A stretch of 64,000 nucleotides of DNA from Pseudomonas sp. LD120 (lineage in GTDB: Bacteria; Pseudomonadota; Gammaproteobacteria; Pseudomonadales; Pseudomonadaceae), in contig NZ_WVHL01000002.1 of assembly GCF_009861525.1 (NCBI RefSeq), positions 620,001-684,000 of the forward strand, in the 5' to 3' direction. The notes below the pieces were generated by a model. It saw nothing but the letters and a program-made list of their open reading frames with translations. It was not told where the DNA came from and searched no databases. Below, in pieces: positions 53,141-61,690 of the stretch. The translations under genes and the position numbers were made by a program. Numbering within the stretch: the stretch's first letter is position 1; every line of letters starts with the position of its first letter.

Positions 53141-54706
53141 TCAACTATTAAATCGCATGACCAGGGCATTAAGTTCGTGGGCGGTGGATTCAAGATCGCC
53201 CCCCACCGACGATGAATGCACGGCAATGTCCGCGTTTTGATCCGATACCCGGGCAATGTTGGTGATTTGCTGGGAAATTTCTTCGGCCACATGAGCTTGC
53301 TGCTCCGAAGCGGCCGCCATCTGTTGGCTCATCTGATGAATGCGCTCCACCGCCGAGTTGATCCCGTTCAGCGCGTCCTGAGTGCTGATCACCTGGGCCA
53401 CGCCGGAGCGCGCCTCGATGCTGCCCTGACGAGCCACTTCGACGGCTTGGGAGGCCACTTCCTGCAAGGTAACGATGATCCGCTGAATGCTCTGGGTGGA
53501 TTCCTGGGTCTTGGACGCCAAGGCCCGCACCTCGTCGGCCACCACCGCAAAACCACGACCTTGCTCGCCGGCCCGGGCGGCCTCGATGGCGGCATTGAGC
53601 GCCAGCAGATTGGTCTGCTCGGCGATCGAGCGGATCATGTTCGCCGCCTGCTGGATGGACTGGGTTTCCTGGGCCAGGCCTTCCACCGATTGACTGACCG
53701 CATCCACGGTGTCGGCAAGCTTTTCGATCACCGCGCGGGTTTTCTGCGCCTCGTCGGAGCCCACCTGGGTCAGGTTGTTGACCTGATCGGCCGCCGACGC
53801 GGTGTCGTGGATATGCACCGACACTTCAGAAATCGACGAAGCCATCTGGTTCATCGCGGTGGCCGCCATGTCGGCTTCGTCCCGCTGCTTACCCAGCACC
53901 AACTCCGCCTGGGCCGACAGGCTCTTACTGGTGGAAGCCAGCGACGCCGCCTGGTTGGCGTAATCCCCCAGGCGACTGAGGGCAGTGCGGATTTTTGCCG
54001 ACTCGCTGATCAGGATCATCTGCAACTGCGCCGCGAGACCCTGTTCATCGGTGTAGGTTCGGGCAATCAGTTCACTGTCGAAGCTGCCCAGGGACACCGA
54101 ACTGATGCGCCCCAGCATCTGCCGTGTGCGGTAGGCGGCATAGGCTTGCACCGCGAAATAACCAGACACCGCCGCCCCCAGCGCGGCCCAAGGCCCGCCC
54201 AGCCAATAGGCCGTCGCGCTGACGGCCAGGCCCAGCAGCGGCGGCAAGGCGAACGCACAGACCGTGGCCACCCGGTGACGCCACGGCAAAGCCAGGTTAT
54301 CGCTGCGCATGCGCTGATACAGCTGGGTAGCCCGCTCCACCTGTTCACGCTCGGGCTTGACCCGGACCGATTCGTAGCCCGCAATCACGCCCTTGCTGAA
54401 GATCGGCGTAACGTAGGCGTTGACCCAGTAGTGGTCGCCGTTATTGCAGCGATTCTTGACGATGCCCATCCAGCTCTTACCGTCTTTGAGGTAGGACCAC
54501 ATGTGGGCGAACACCGCTTCGGGCATGTCCGGATGACGCACAATGTTATGCGGGCTGCCGATCAGTTGTTCTCGGCTGAAACCACTGACCGCGACAAATT
54601 CATCGTTGCAGTAAGTGATCTTGCCGCGAACATCAGTGGCTGAAATAAGCCGTTGCTCTGTAGGGAAAACCAATTCACGCTGAGTCACCGGGAGATTGTT
54701 TTTCAA
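53141..54706 (-). CDS. aer: Aer-type PAS methyl-accepting chemotaxis protein; TTG start
   Basis: A 521-residue energy-taxis receptor. A PAS domain (residues about 10-120; [62 protein letters not shown]) resembles FAD-binding Aer PAS. Two short hydrophobic helices (about 150-190) follow, then the signalling hairpin with [37 protein letters not shown]. There is no periplasmic domain. The start is TTG at 54706 with GAGG 8 bases upstream; no better ATG gives the full PAS. CheV follows downstream. Confidence 0.92.
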   Translation of the reverse strand: MKNNLPVTQRELVFPTEQRLISATDVRGKITYCNDEFVAVSGFSREQLIGSPHNIVRHPDMPEAVFAHMWSYLKDGKSWMGIVKNRCNNGDHYWVNAYVTPIFSKGVIAGYESVRVKPEREQVERATQLYQRMRSDNLALPWRHRVATVCAFALPPLLGLAVSATAYWLGGPWAALGAAVSGYFAVQAYAAYRTRQMLGRISSVSLGSFDSELIARTYTDEQGLAAQLQMILISESAKIRTALSRLGDYANQAASLASTSKSLSAQAELVLGKQRDEADMAATAMNQMASSISEVSVHIHDTASAADQVNNLTQVGSDEAQKTRAVIEKLADTVDAVSQSVEGLAQETQSIQQAANMIRSIAEQTNLLALNAAIEAARAGEQGRGFAVVADEVRALASKTQESTQSIQRIIVTLQEVASQAVEVARQGSIEARSGVAQVISTQDALNGINSAVERIHQMSQQMAAASEQQAHVAEEISQQITNIARVSDQNADIAVHSSSVGGDLESTAHELNALVMRFNS

Positions 54707-55373
54707 CTGAAAAACCTCGCAGAAAAATAATTAATTGCCATTCATTATCAAATAACAACTTTCGCATCCTGCGATAACCCGAAGACTTCCTCTGCCACCT
54801 GCAGAACTTTCCGGAGCCAAAACAATTATTACAAATGGCCACCACGCATCCAGTCGACTTAAGTCTAGATTCAAGCCGTAATAACGTTGTGAAAAATTTA
54901 TCAAACCCCGCCACTTAAATCGCGAACAGAAAAAGACCCTGACCCGAATCAACGCTTAGTCAGATAATAAAAAGCAAGCTTTTCAATTACTGAGAAGCAT
55001 TCTTTAAAGCGCACTTTTTCTCACTGGTAAAATCCACGTTGTGAATAGGCTACACACACTCATCAAACACTGATCGTTCAACAGGCACAGATGTTTTCGC
55101 CAAACCTTCAATACGAATCAAGCCCCATAGATCGCTCTCGCACAGCCACGGCAGCATTGCGCACCAACACAGGCTGCCTGGATCGCCCACTGGACGCGCC
55201 ACGGCAGTGCACCTGACGGCTCATGTGGACGGCACTCAGCACCGCTGACCTGCCGCCGCCTGAAACCTGCCATCACTTTATTTTGCCCACGCTGCATCCA
55301 GATCCTGCTCTGGCGGGTAGTACTCATAGCAGCCCATAAAACTGCTGAGTCGATCCCTCAATGGAGAATCACC
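54707..55373. other. AT-rich gene-free region upstream of aer
   Basis: About 670 bases with no supported gene. The part nearest aer (54707-55100) is markedly richer in A and T than the rest of the window and contains the perfect palindrome GACTTAAGTC at 54856-54865. The remaining 55100-55373 returns to usual composition. It should carry the aer-cheV promoter on one side and that of the DUF3455 gene on the other; no flagellar sigma (TAAA-N15-GCCGATAA) box was seen. Confidence 0.55.
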
Positions 55374-55913
55374 ATGCACGCTAAACAACGCTTTCTCTGC
55401 CTCAGCGCAACCTTCGCCATCACTTGCCTGGGCGCCCTGCCTGGGGTGCAGGCACAGAGCATGCTTCCTGAAAACATCAAAGTGCCGGACGGGCACAAAG
55501 TGGCCCTGGAAACCGTCGGCACCGGTGAAATCATCTACGAATGCCGAGACAAGGCGAATGCCCCGGGCCAGACCGAGTGGTCCTTCGTCGGTCCCAAAGT
55601 GTTGCTCAGCGATCGCAGCGGCAAAGCGGTGGGCGACTACTTTGGTCCACCGGCCACCTGGCAGGCCAAGGACGGTTCGAAAATCACCGGCACCCAGGTG
55701 GCCGTGGCGCCCTCCGGCGCGGGCAACCTGCCCTATCAGTTGGTCAAGGCCAACCCGGCCGAAGGCAAAGGCTTGATGAGCGGCATCAGCTACGTCCAGC
55801 GCGTGGCCCTCAAGGGTGGCGTGGCGCCCAGCAATGCCTGTACTGCAGCCAATAAAGGCACGCGCCAAACCGTGAAGTATCAGGCTGACTATATTTTCTG
55901 GGCGGCCCGTTAA
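55374..55913 (+). CDS. DUF3455 exported protein
   Basis: A 179-residue protein with signal peptide MHAKQRFLCLSATFAITCLGALPGVQAQ and a DUF3455 domain (GTGEIIYECRDKANAPGQTEWSFVGPKVLLSDRSGKAVG, and GISYVQRVALKGGVAPSNACTAANKG). Function unknown; four features (two Cys outside the signal) suggest a periplasmic disulfide. GGAG 7 bases before ATG. It lies 100 bases upstream of the ECF sigma gene on the same strand, and may be part of its regulon. Confidence 0.88.
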   Translation: MHAKQRFLCLSATFAITCLGALPGVQAQSMLPENIKVPDGHKVALETVGTGEIIYECRDKANAPGQTEWSFVGPKVLLSDRSGKAVGDYFGPPATWQAKDGSKITGTQVAVAPSGAGNLPYQLVKANPAEGKGLMSGISYVQRVALKGGVAPSNACTAANKGTRQTVKYQADYIFWAAR

Positions 55914-56014
55914 TCAGGGCGAAAAAGCCCCGCCCCAGACGGAGGGAACGGGTCTATGCTGCTGACAGCCACTGCGTCGATCCGCTCGCAGTGGCCGTCA
56001 TTTATCGCGAGTAG

Positions 56015-56578
56015 ATGCCTTTGTCCTTACCCGAATCGCTGTTTGACTACAACGGCTGCATCGCCGCCTGTGCCCGGGGTGAACGTGAGGCGCTGGAGGC
56101 GCTGTATCGCGAGGAAGGCGCTCGCTTGCTCGGCGTCGCCAAACGGCTGGTCCGCGATACCGCCTTGGCCGAAGACATTGTGCATGACGCCTTTCTCAGA
56201 ATCTGGCAAGGCGCCAGCAGCTTCGACCCCCAGCGCGGCAACGCTCGCGGCTGGATGTTCAGCATCACCCGGCACCTGGCACTGAACTTTCTGCGACGCC
56301 ATGGCCGTGAAGTGGCGATCGACGAACAGGACCCAAGGAGCCAGGTCCCCCTTGATGCCCTGCCTGACAGCGAGGCCCTTGGCCCGGCGCTGGCCGATGC
56401 CGGGCGGCTGCAGCATTGCTTGGGACAACTGCCCCCGCAACGCCGCGAGTGCCTGCTGCGCGCCTACCTGGATGGCTATTCACATATGGAAATCGCCACT
56501 CGGCTGGCCACTCCCTTGGGCACGGTCAAGGCCTGGATCAAGCGCAGTCTCGCCGCTTTACGGGAGTGCCTGGGATGA
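56015..56578 (+). CDS. ECF RNA polymerase sigma factor
   Basis: A 187-residue extracytoplasmic-function sigma factor. Region 2 reads ALYREEGARLLGVAKRLVRDTALAEDIVHDAFLRIWQGASSFDPQRGNARGW split over two helices, and region 4 is LPPQRRECLLRAYLDGYSHMEIATRLATPLGTVKAWIKRSLAAL. It is of the type paired with membrane anti-sigma factors (SigK-like). Its stop overlaps the anti-sigma start (ATGA). ATG at 56015 has a weak GCGAG upstream. Confidence 0.93.
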   Translation: MPLSLPESLFDYNGCIAACARGEREALEALYREEGARLLGVAKRLVRDTALAEDIVHDAFLRIWQGASSFDPQRGNARGWMFSITRHLALNFLRRHGREVAIDEQDPRSQVPLDALPDSEALGPALADAGRLQHCLGQLPPQRRECLLRAYLDGYSHMEIATRLATPLGTVKAWIKRSLAALRECLG

Positions 56579-57294
56579 ACAACCGCCCGACGGACGACGA
56601 CAATCCTGAACGCCAGGCACTGGCCAGTGAGTACGTCCTGGGCACCCTGGACACCGAACAGCGCCAGCAGCTTGAACAACGCCTGCCTCAAGATGCCGCC
56701 TTGCGCGCGGCTGTGCAAAGCTGGGAACAGCGCCTGCACCCGCTGACAGCCCTGGCCGCGCCCTGCACGCCTTCGCCTTGGCTCTGGCGGCGGATCGAAC
56801 GCAGCCTGGAACAACCGACCTCACAACAGCCAGTGACTGCCCGCAAGCCCGCTTCAGCCGGGCATCCATTGCTGCTGTGGCGCAGCCTCGCCACGGCCGG
56901 TCTGGCCGCCAGCCTCGTGCTGGGCAGCCTGTTACTGCTGCGTCCCAGCGCGCCCCCCGGCTACCTGGTGGTGCTGGTGGCGCCCCAGGACCAATCCCCC
57001 GGCTGGGTGGTGCAAGCCAGTGACACCCGGGAGCTGCAACTGATTCCGCTGGGCAGTCTGGAGATTCCGGCCGACAAGGCCCTGGAGTTCTGGACCAAGG
57101 CCGACGACTGGCAGAGCCCCGTTTCCCTGGGACTGGTCAAGCCCGGCGAGCCAGTGCGGGTGTCCCTTGATCGTCTGCCCCCCCTGCAGGTCAATCAGTT
57201 GTTCGAGCTGACCCTGGAAAGCCGCCAAGGGTCTGCCGTGGGCAGACCGACCGGTCCCGTGCAGTTCATTGGGCGCGCGGTAAAAACGCTGTAA
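56575..57294 (+). CDS. Anti-sigma factor (RskA-like)
   Basis: A 239-residue single-pass membrane protein that should hold the ECF factor inactive. The N-terminus (residues 1-70: EYVLGTLDTEQRQQLEQRLPQDAAL) is the cytoplasmic sigma-binding domain without the zinc HxxxCxxC motif, a hydrophobic helix follows (about 102-120, LATAGLAASLVLGSLLLL), and the periplasmic part is RskA-like (GYLVVLVAPQDQSPGWVVQAS, PADKALEFWTKADDWQSPVSLGLVK). ATG at 56575 overlaps the sigma TGA. Confidence 0.9.
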   Translation: MNNRPTDDDNPERQALASEYVLGTLDTEQRQQLEQRLPQDAALRAAVQSWEQRLHPLTALAAPCTPSPWLWRRIERSLEQPTSQQPVTARKPASAGHPLLLWRSLATAGLAASLVLGSLLLLRPSAPPGYLVVLVAPQDQSPGWVVQASDTRELQLIPLGSLEIPADKALEFWTKADDWQSPVSLGLVKPGEPVRVSLDRLPPLQVNQLFELTLESRQGSAVGRPTGPVQFIGRAVKTL

Positions 57295-57681
57295 CGGTTG
57301 CCAGTGAAGGCTTTGATCTGGCTTGGCAAACGGCCATCGCATACACATATCCGCATGCCCACATGCCCACATGCATGTTTCCCATCCATGATTGACAAAT
57401 CCCGCACCGGCTTTTAAAACTGTGCACCTGATTCCAGAGCCTGCACTGCCCATGTTCCCAGCACTTGCCCTCGACTATCGCGCCCTTGGCCTGTTCGCCA
57501 AGGCCGAAGCGTGCGTGGCGTGCAGCTCTAAATCGAAGAAACAGTCGCTCATGTGACCGGGGCGCTGTGTCCCGTCAGATGAGCTGACAGGACCTCAAGC
57601 GCTACGGACACCCTCCCCTTTGCTTAACGCCCTTCTACTCTTCTGGCGACGACCCGACGGTCAACCATCAGGAGAATACGC
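57295..57681. other. Gene-free stretch before the DapA-like gene
   Basis: About 390 bases with no supported gene. It holds a short tandem CATGCCCA repeat followed by CATGCATG (57354-57376) and a 7-bp stem hairpin CCTTGGC/GCCAAGG at 57484-57503, neither with an evident role. Confidence 0.5.
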
Positions 57682-58545
57682 ATGTCATCGTTTCAAGGTA
57701 TCTGGGTCCCCATCGTCACCCCCTTCGTCGACGGCGCCATCGACTTTGCCGCGCTGCGGCGGCTGAGCGCCCACCTGCTGGAGTGCGGCGTGGCCGGCTT
57801 GGTGGTCTGTGGCACCACCGGCGAAGCCGCCGCCCTGGACAAGGACGAGCAACTGGCGGTGCTCGACGCCGTGCTGGAACAAGCACCCGCCGGGCGGGTA
57901 ATCATGGGGCTGGCAGGCAACAACCTGAAGTCGCTGCTCAGCCTGCAGGGGGAAATCCTCAAGCGTCCGGTGGCCGCCCTGCTGGTGCCCGCGCCCTATT
58001 ACATCCGCCCCTCACAGGCCGCTCTGGAAAGCTTCTTCCACAGCATCGCCGATGCCTCCAGCGTGCCGCTGATCGTCTATGACATTCCCTACCGCACCGG
58101 GGTGACCCTGCACAAAGACACCTTGCTCAACATCGTGCGTCATCCACGGATCGCCGCGGTCAAGGACTGTGGCGGCAACCTGGAAAACACTCTGGCGCTG
58201 CTGGCCAGCGGTGAGGTGGAAGTCTTGTGCGGCGAGGACTTGCAGCTGTTCGGCGCCTTGTGCCTGGGCGCGCGTGGGGCGATTGCGGCCTCGGCGCATA
58301 TTCGCCCGGAATTGTTCGTGCAACTGCTGCACCAGGTTCAGGCGCAACAACTGGAGGCGGCTCGGGCGACATTCCTGCAACTGGTGCCGTTGATTCAGGC
58401 ACTGTTCGCCGAGCCCAACCCAGCGCCGGTGAAAGCCCTGCTGGCTCATCAAGGCTTGATCAACCCGCACCTGCGGGCGCCGATGCACGCTTGCAGCAGC
58501 GCAACCAGCCAGCGCCTGAAAAGCCTGCTGGGCGATCTGGCGTAG
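57682..58545 (+). CDS. DapA-like aldolase (dihydrodipicolinate synthase family)
   Basis: A 287-residue class I aldolase. GTTGEAAALD (residues 44-53), the catalytic Tyr133 in IVYDIPYRTG and the Schiff-base Lys161 in AAVKDCGGN are all present, matching DHDPS. The family also contains sialic-acid lyase and 2-keto-3-deoxy acid aldolases, and the housekeeping dapA is usually elsewhere, so this may be a second copy or a catabolic paralogue. AGGAG 6-8 bases before ATG supports the start. Confidence 0.88.
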   Translation: MSSFQGIWVPIVTPFVDGAIDFAALRRLSAHLLECGVAGLVVCGTTGEAAALDKDEQLAVLDAVLEQAPAGRVIMGLAGNNLKSLLSLQGEILKRPVAALLVPAPYYIRPSQAALESFFHSIADASSVPLIVYDIPYRTGVTLHKDTLLNIVRHPRIAAVKDCGGNLENTLALLASGEVEVLCGEDLQLFGALCLGARGAIAASAHIRPELFVQLLHQVQAQQLEAARATFLQLVPLIQALFAEPNPAPVKALLAHQGLINPHLRAPMHACSSATSQRLKSLLGDLA

Positions 58546-58551
58546 GCGCCC

Positions 58552-59208
58552 TCAGCGAACGGGCGGAACTCGGATCTGGCCTGCGCGGCATTGGTTTTTC
58601 ACGCCTTTGCCGCAAGGGCCAAAATCCAGCTGCTTGGTCAGGCAGACCCGAACCTCGGACAGTTCGGGACCGCTGCAGATAACGGCAATGCCATTGTCGG
58701 CCATTCCCGGTTTGCTCTGGCGAAACTGCTGGGCAATCTGCGTGGCCTCAAGGTAATGCACCGTGGTCGAGGGCTGCAGCGCTTGCGGTATCTGCACCGT
58801 GGCCAGGGCCTTGTCCGCGGCCTCCAGGTAACCCATGGCGCCCAAGGCGCTGCAGGTGCCGTGCTTGGTCCATTCGTGGTTCATCAGCTTGGCCGTGGGA
58901 AACAGGGTCAGGCCCTTGGCTCGCTCCTGGGCACTCAATGGGGTCAAGGGTGGGCAGAACTCGGGCCAGCCGCCCTTGACGTATTGCGGCCACAGGCCGT
59001 GCAGGACAAAACCGTAACCCTTGCCCGTACATTGCAGGTTGTCTGGATGCATCAGGCAGAAGGTCGGCGACCAGGACAGGGTCAACAGGTAATAATCGAA
59101 GGTCCCCGCCACCGAATCGCGCTGCTGTTTGGGCTGACGTGCGTCGCTGATGCCCACCATCCCCAGGGTCAGCACCAGGGCCGCCAGCAGGGCAAAAAAC
59201 GTTCTCAT
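58552..59208 (-). CDS. Ribonuclease T2-family protein (RNase I type), exported
   Basis: A 218-residue extracytoplasmic endoribonuclease. The signal peptide (MRTFFALLAALVLTLGMVGIS) is followed by the conserved active-site segments CAS I (FVLHGLWPQY) and CAS II (MNHEWTKHGTC), each with its catalytic His. Several Cys form the family disulfides. It likely degrades external or leaked RNA in the periplasm. The start at 59208 has GGAG close upstream; the longer frame has none. Convergent with the DapA-like gene. Confidence 0.93.
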   Translation of the reverse strand: MRTFFALLAALVLTLGMVGISDARQPKQQRDSVAGTFDYYLLTLSWSPTFCLMHPDNLQCTGKGYGFVLHGLWPQYVKGGWPEFCPPLTPLSAQERAKGLTLFPTAKLMNHEWTKHGTCSALGAMGYLEAADKALATVQIPQALQPSTTVHYLEATQIAQQFRQSKPGMADNGIAVICSGPELSEVRVCLTKQLDFGPCGKGVKNQCRAGQIRVPPVR

Positions 59209-59367
59209 CGTGACCTCTCCTTGTGGAATCGAAGCGTCCTGCCCCCGCCAGCGGGGTACAGCGATTGACACACAGACTCACCTTCTTGGCATGCCGGGGT
59301 TGCAGAAACATGACATTCGCCGCGCCGTGCCCCGGCAAGGCCGGTCAGGCGCGAGGGTACAGAGCCT

Positions 59368-60003
59368 CTAGAGCGCCGGGCTGTCACTGCGGCGATACAA
59401 GCCCACCCCCACCGCCAATATGGCCAGCATGCCGGCACAACTGCGGTTGACCCAGCCCATGACCCGGGCGGAAAAGCGCGTCATGGCGCGGCGGCCGCCA
59501 AAGGCGTACAAGCTCATCATCAGGCAGTCCACCAGGGCACTGACCAGGGCCAGGATCAGGTACTGCTCGGCCACCGGCTGGTCGGGGCGCACGAACTGCG
59601 GCACAAAGGCCGAGAAGAACAACAGGCCCTTGGGGTTGGACAAGCCCACCAGCAATGCCCGGCGAAACGCTGAGCGACCGCTGGCCGAAACGCCCTCGAG
59701 GCGGTTCGTCAGGGCCTGGGTCGGCGCCCGCCACAAGCCCCAGGCCAGGTACAGCAGATAGACCGCGCCGCAGGCCTTGACCACCACGAACAACGACTCC
59801 GAGGCCTGCAGCAAGGCCCCCAGGCCACAGCCCACGGCACCGATCAGCAGCAGATCGGACAGCGCCGCACCCGCGATCCCGCAGCCGGCCACCCGCATTC
59901 CATGGACCGCGCCGTTGTTCAGGGCCAGCAACATCGAGGGCCCGGGCGTGATCATCACCGCGCTGACGGTGACGATGTAGAGAAACAGTGTTGCCGCATC
60001 CAT
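59368..60003 (-). CDS. LysE/RhtB-family amino-acid exporter
   Basis: A 211-residue six-helix exporter (homoserine/threonine type). MITPGPSMLLALNNGAVHGMRVAGCGIAGA at residues ~17-46 holds the family ITPGP motif, and RRALLVGLSNPKGLLFFSAFVPQFV is the loop motif. AGGAGG 6 bases before ATG fixes the start at 60003; the longer open frame upstream has no ribosome site. It is a second LysE-type gene within 10 kb. The substrate is unknown. Confidence 0.93.
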   Translation of the reverse strand: MDAATLFLYIVTVSAVMITPGPSMLLALNNGAVHGMRVAGCGIAGAALSDLLLIGAVGCGLGALLQASESLFVVVKACGAVYLLYLAWGLWRAPTQALTNRLEGVSASGRSAFRRALLVGLSNPKGLLFFSAFVPQFVRPDQPVAEQYLILALVSALVDCLMMSLYAFGGRRAMTRFSARVMGWVNRSCAGMLAILAVGVGLYRRSDSPAL

Positions 60004-60143
60004 CGTGGTCCTCCTGAAAAATCCATCGCGCCCCGCAACGAACCTGGGATCTGCACCCGCGCCTAGCCCTGGTCCGAGGTGCGCGGTGCGAAAGATGACG
60101 CAACGAAGGGGCACAGATCAAGAGCGGCGATCAGCGCCCGGAG

Positions 60144-61490
60144 TCAAATAACCGCACCCGCAGCTTCAGGAATACTGACAAAGACGTTGTAGCAGGCCCC
60201 TTCCATGGCTTCGAAGGCAATCAGCTTCTGCACCAGCGGCTCGCTGAGCAGCTTGCCGGCATTGAGCAGCAACATGCCGTTGTCGGCATTCAGGTTGCGC
60301 CGCAGGACCATCCCCGCCTGCAACTCGCGGGTTCCCAGCACCTTGACCGTCGGATCGTCGACGGTGACGTCACTCTGGCAGGTGGCACAGACCTGGACGA
60401 AGTCCTCCACCAGATTCGGGTCGTACAAGCGCCCTGCGTACTTGCGGATGAACAGCAGGGCCTCATCGCTGTTCATCCGGCGCTCCAGAATCAGCCCGCA
60501 CTGCAACTCGATGTAGTCCACCGCTAGCTTCAACAACCGGGCGCCCCAGGGAATGGCCTCGCCCTTGAGGCGATGGGGAAAACCGCTACCGTCCCAGCGC
60601 TCCTGGTGAGCCAGGATCAACCGCGCGGCATCCTGCATCGGCTCCAGCGCCATCAGCACCGACTCACTCTGCTCCGGATAGGCCCGGTAGCGCGTTTGAT
60701 CAGTGTGCCGTAGCAAGTCCGCCGGCGCCGACAGCATGGAGTCACTCCAGCTCAGCTTGCCGATGTTGTACAGCGCAGCCGCCATGGTCAAGTCGCGGCT
60801 GCTGGCCTCATCCAGACTGTGCTTTCTGCAGCAGGCGCGCACCAGCTCGATGACTCTGCGGTTGGTTTGCCTGTCGGCGGGCAGGCGCAGGTTGGCCAGC
60901 AGCGAAAACACTTCGGTGGCCGTCACATAACTGTGCTTGAGCGCTTCGTAGGCCAGGTCGAGCATGTCGGCGGTCTGCTGCAGCTCAGCCGTGCGTGAGG
61001 CCACATGCCGTTCCAGGCTGGCGTTGTTCGACTTGAGCTGCTGGTTATGCTCCAGCACCAGTTGCTGCAAACGCTTGAGCTCACGCTCGGCATGCTGGTG
61101 CGCCAGGCTCTGGCGCAGTATCAACAGCAGTTCTTCGTCATTCCACGGTTTGCTCAGGTACTGGTGGATCCGCCCTTCGTTGACCGCCTTGATGATGGTG
61201 TTCAGGTCGGCGTAACCCGTGAGCAGGATGCGCCGGGTCTCCGGGTGTTTTTCCCGTACCCGGGCGAGCAAGGCGGCGCCGTCCATGCCGGGCATGCGCG
61301 CATCGCTTATCACCAGGTCGACAGGCCCTTGCGCGAGGATTTCCAGGGCCCTGGTGCCACTGGTGGCCAGCAGCACCTCATAGGGCTCGGAACGCAGCAG
61401 GCGCTTGAGGCTGTTGAGAATCGATTCTTCGTCGTCCACCAACAACACCCGTGGACGCTGAGCGGGCTCAAGCAACTGCGATTCTTCCAT
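60144..61490 (-). CDS. Response regulator with degenerate HD-GYP output domain (YN-GFP variant)
   Basis: A 448-residue cytoplasmic protein. The receiver (1-125) has acidic pocket DDE (19-21), phospho-acceptor D63 and K114. A coiled coil follows (about 135-175) and an HD-GYP-like domain (190-365). The metal-binding HD is replaced by YN (residues 241-242 in AALYNIGKLSW), the upstream metal His is also not kept, and GYP is GFP (HQERWDGSGFP). Catalysis of c-di-GMP is therefore unlikely. I recall PA2572 of P. aeruginosa as a YN-GYP variant, so this may be its relative. GGAG 6 bases before ATG fixes the start at 61490. Confidence 0.9.
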   Translation of the reverse strand: MEESQLLEPAQRPRVLLVDDEESILNSLKRLLRSEPYEVLLATSGTRALEILAQGPVDLVISDARMPGMDGAALLARVREKHPETRRILLTGYADLNTIIKAVNEGRIHQYLSKPWNDEELLLILRQSLAHQHAERELKRLQQLVLEHNQQLKSNNASLERHVASRTAELQQTADMLDLAYEALKHSYVTATEVFSLLANLRLPADRQTNRRVIELVRACCRKHSLDEASSRDLTMAAALYNIGKLSWSDSMLSAPADLLRHTDQTRYRAYPEQSESVLMALEPMQDAARLILAHQERWDGSGFPHRLKGEAIPWGARLLKLAVDYIELQCGLILERRMNSDEALLFIRKYAGRLYDPNLVEDFVQVCATCQSDVTVDDPTVKVLGTRELQAGMVLRRNLNADNGMLLLNAGKLLSEPLVQKLIAFEAMEGACYNVFVSIPEAAGAVI

Positions 61491-61690
61491 GGGGCTCTCC
61501 CTGTGCCGCATCGACTGCCCCTGACCGTGCTCACGAAGTGTTGGCAGCGGTGGGATTTCCCAGACAATCCTAGATGAGTTTTCCCCATTTTCACGCCCGG
61601 GCCGCCCGCCGAAAAAAACATCTCCCGAGGCGTTCGCCGTGACTATGCTAACAGCGTTGAAACGCGGGTTCAGGGCACCAGGGAAGGTCT

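Noticed and set aside
57354..57376. Short tandem CATGCCCA repeat as a CRISPR or regulatory array
   Set aside because: Only two units with no spacers; no neighbouring cas genes, so treated as a simple repeat.
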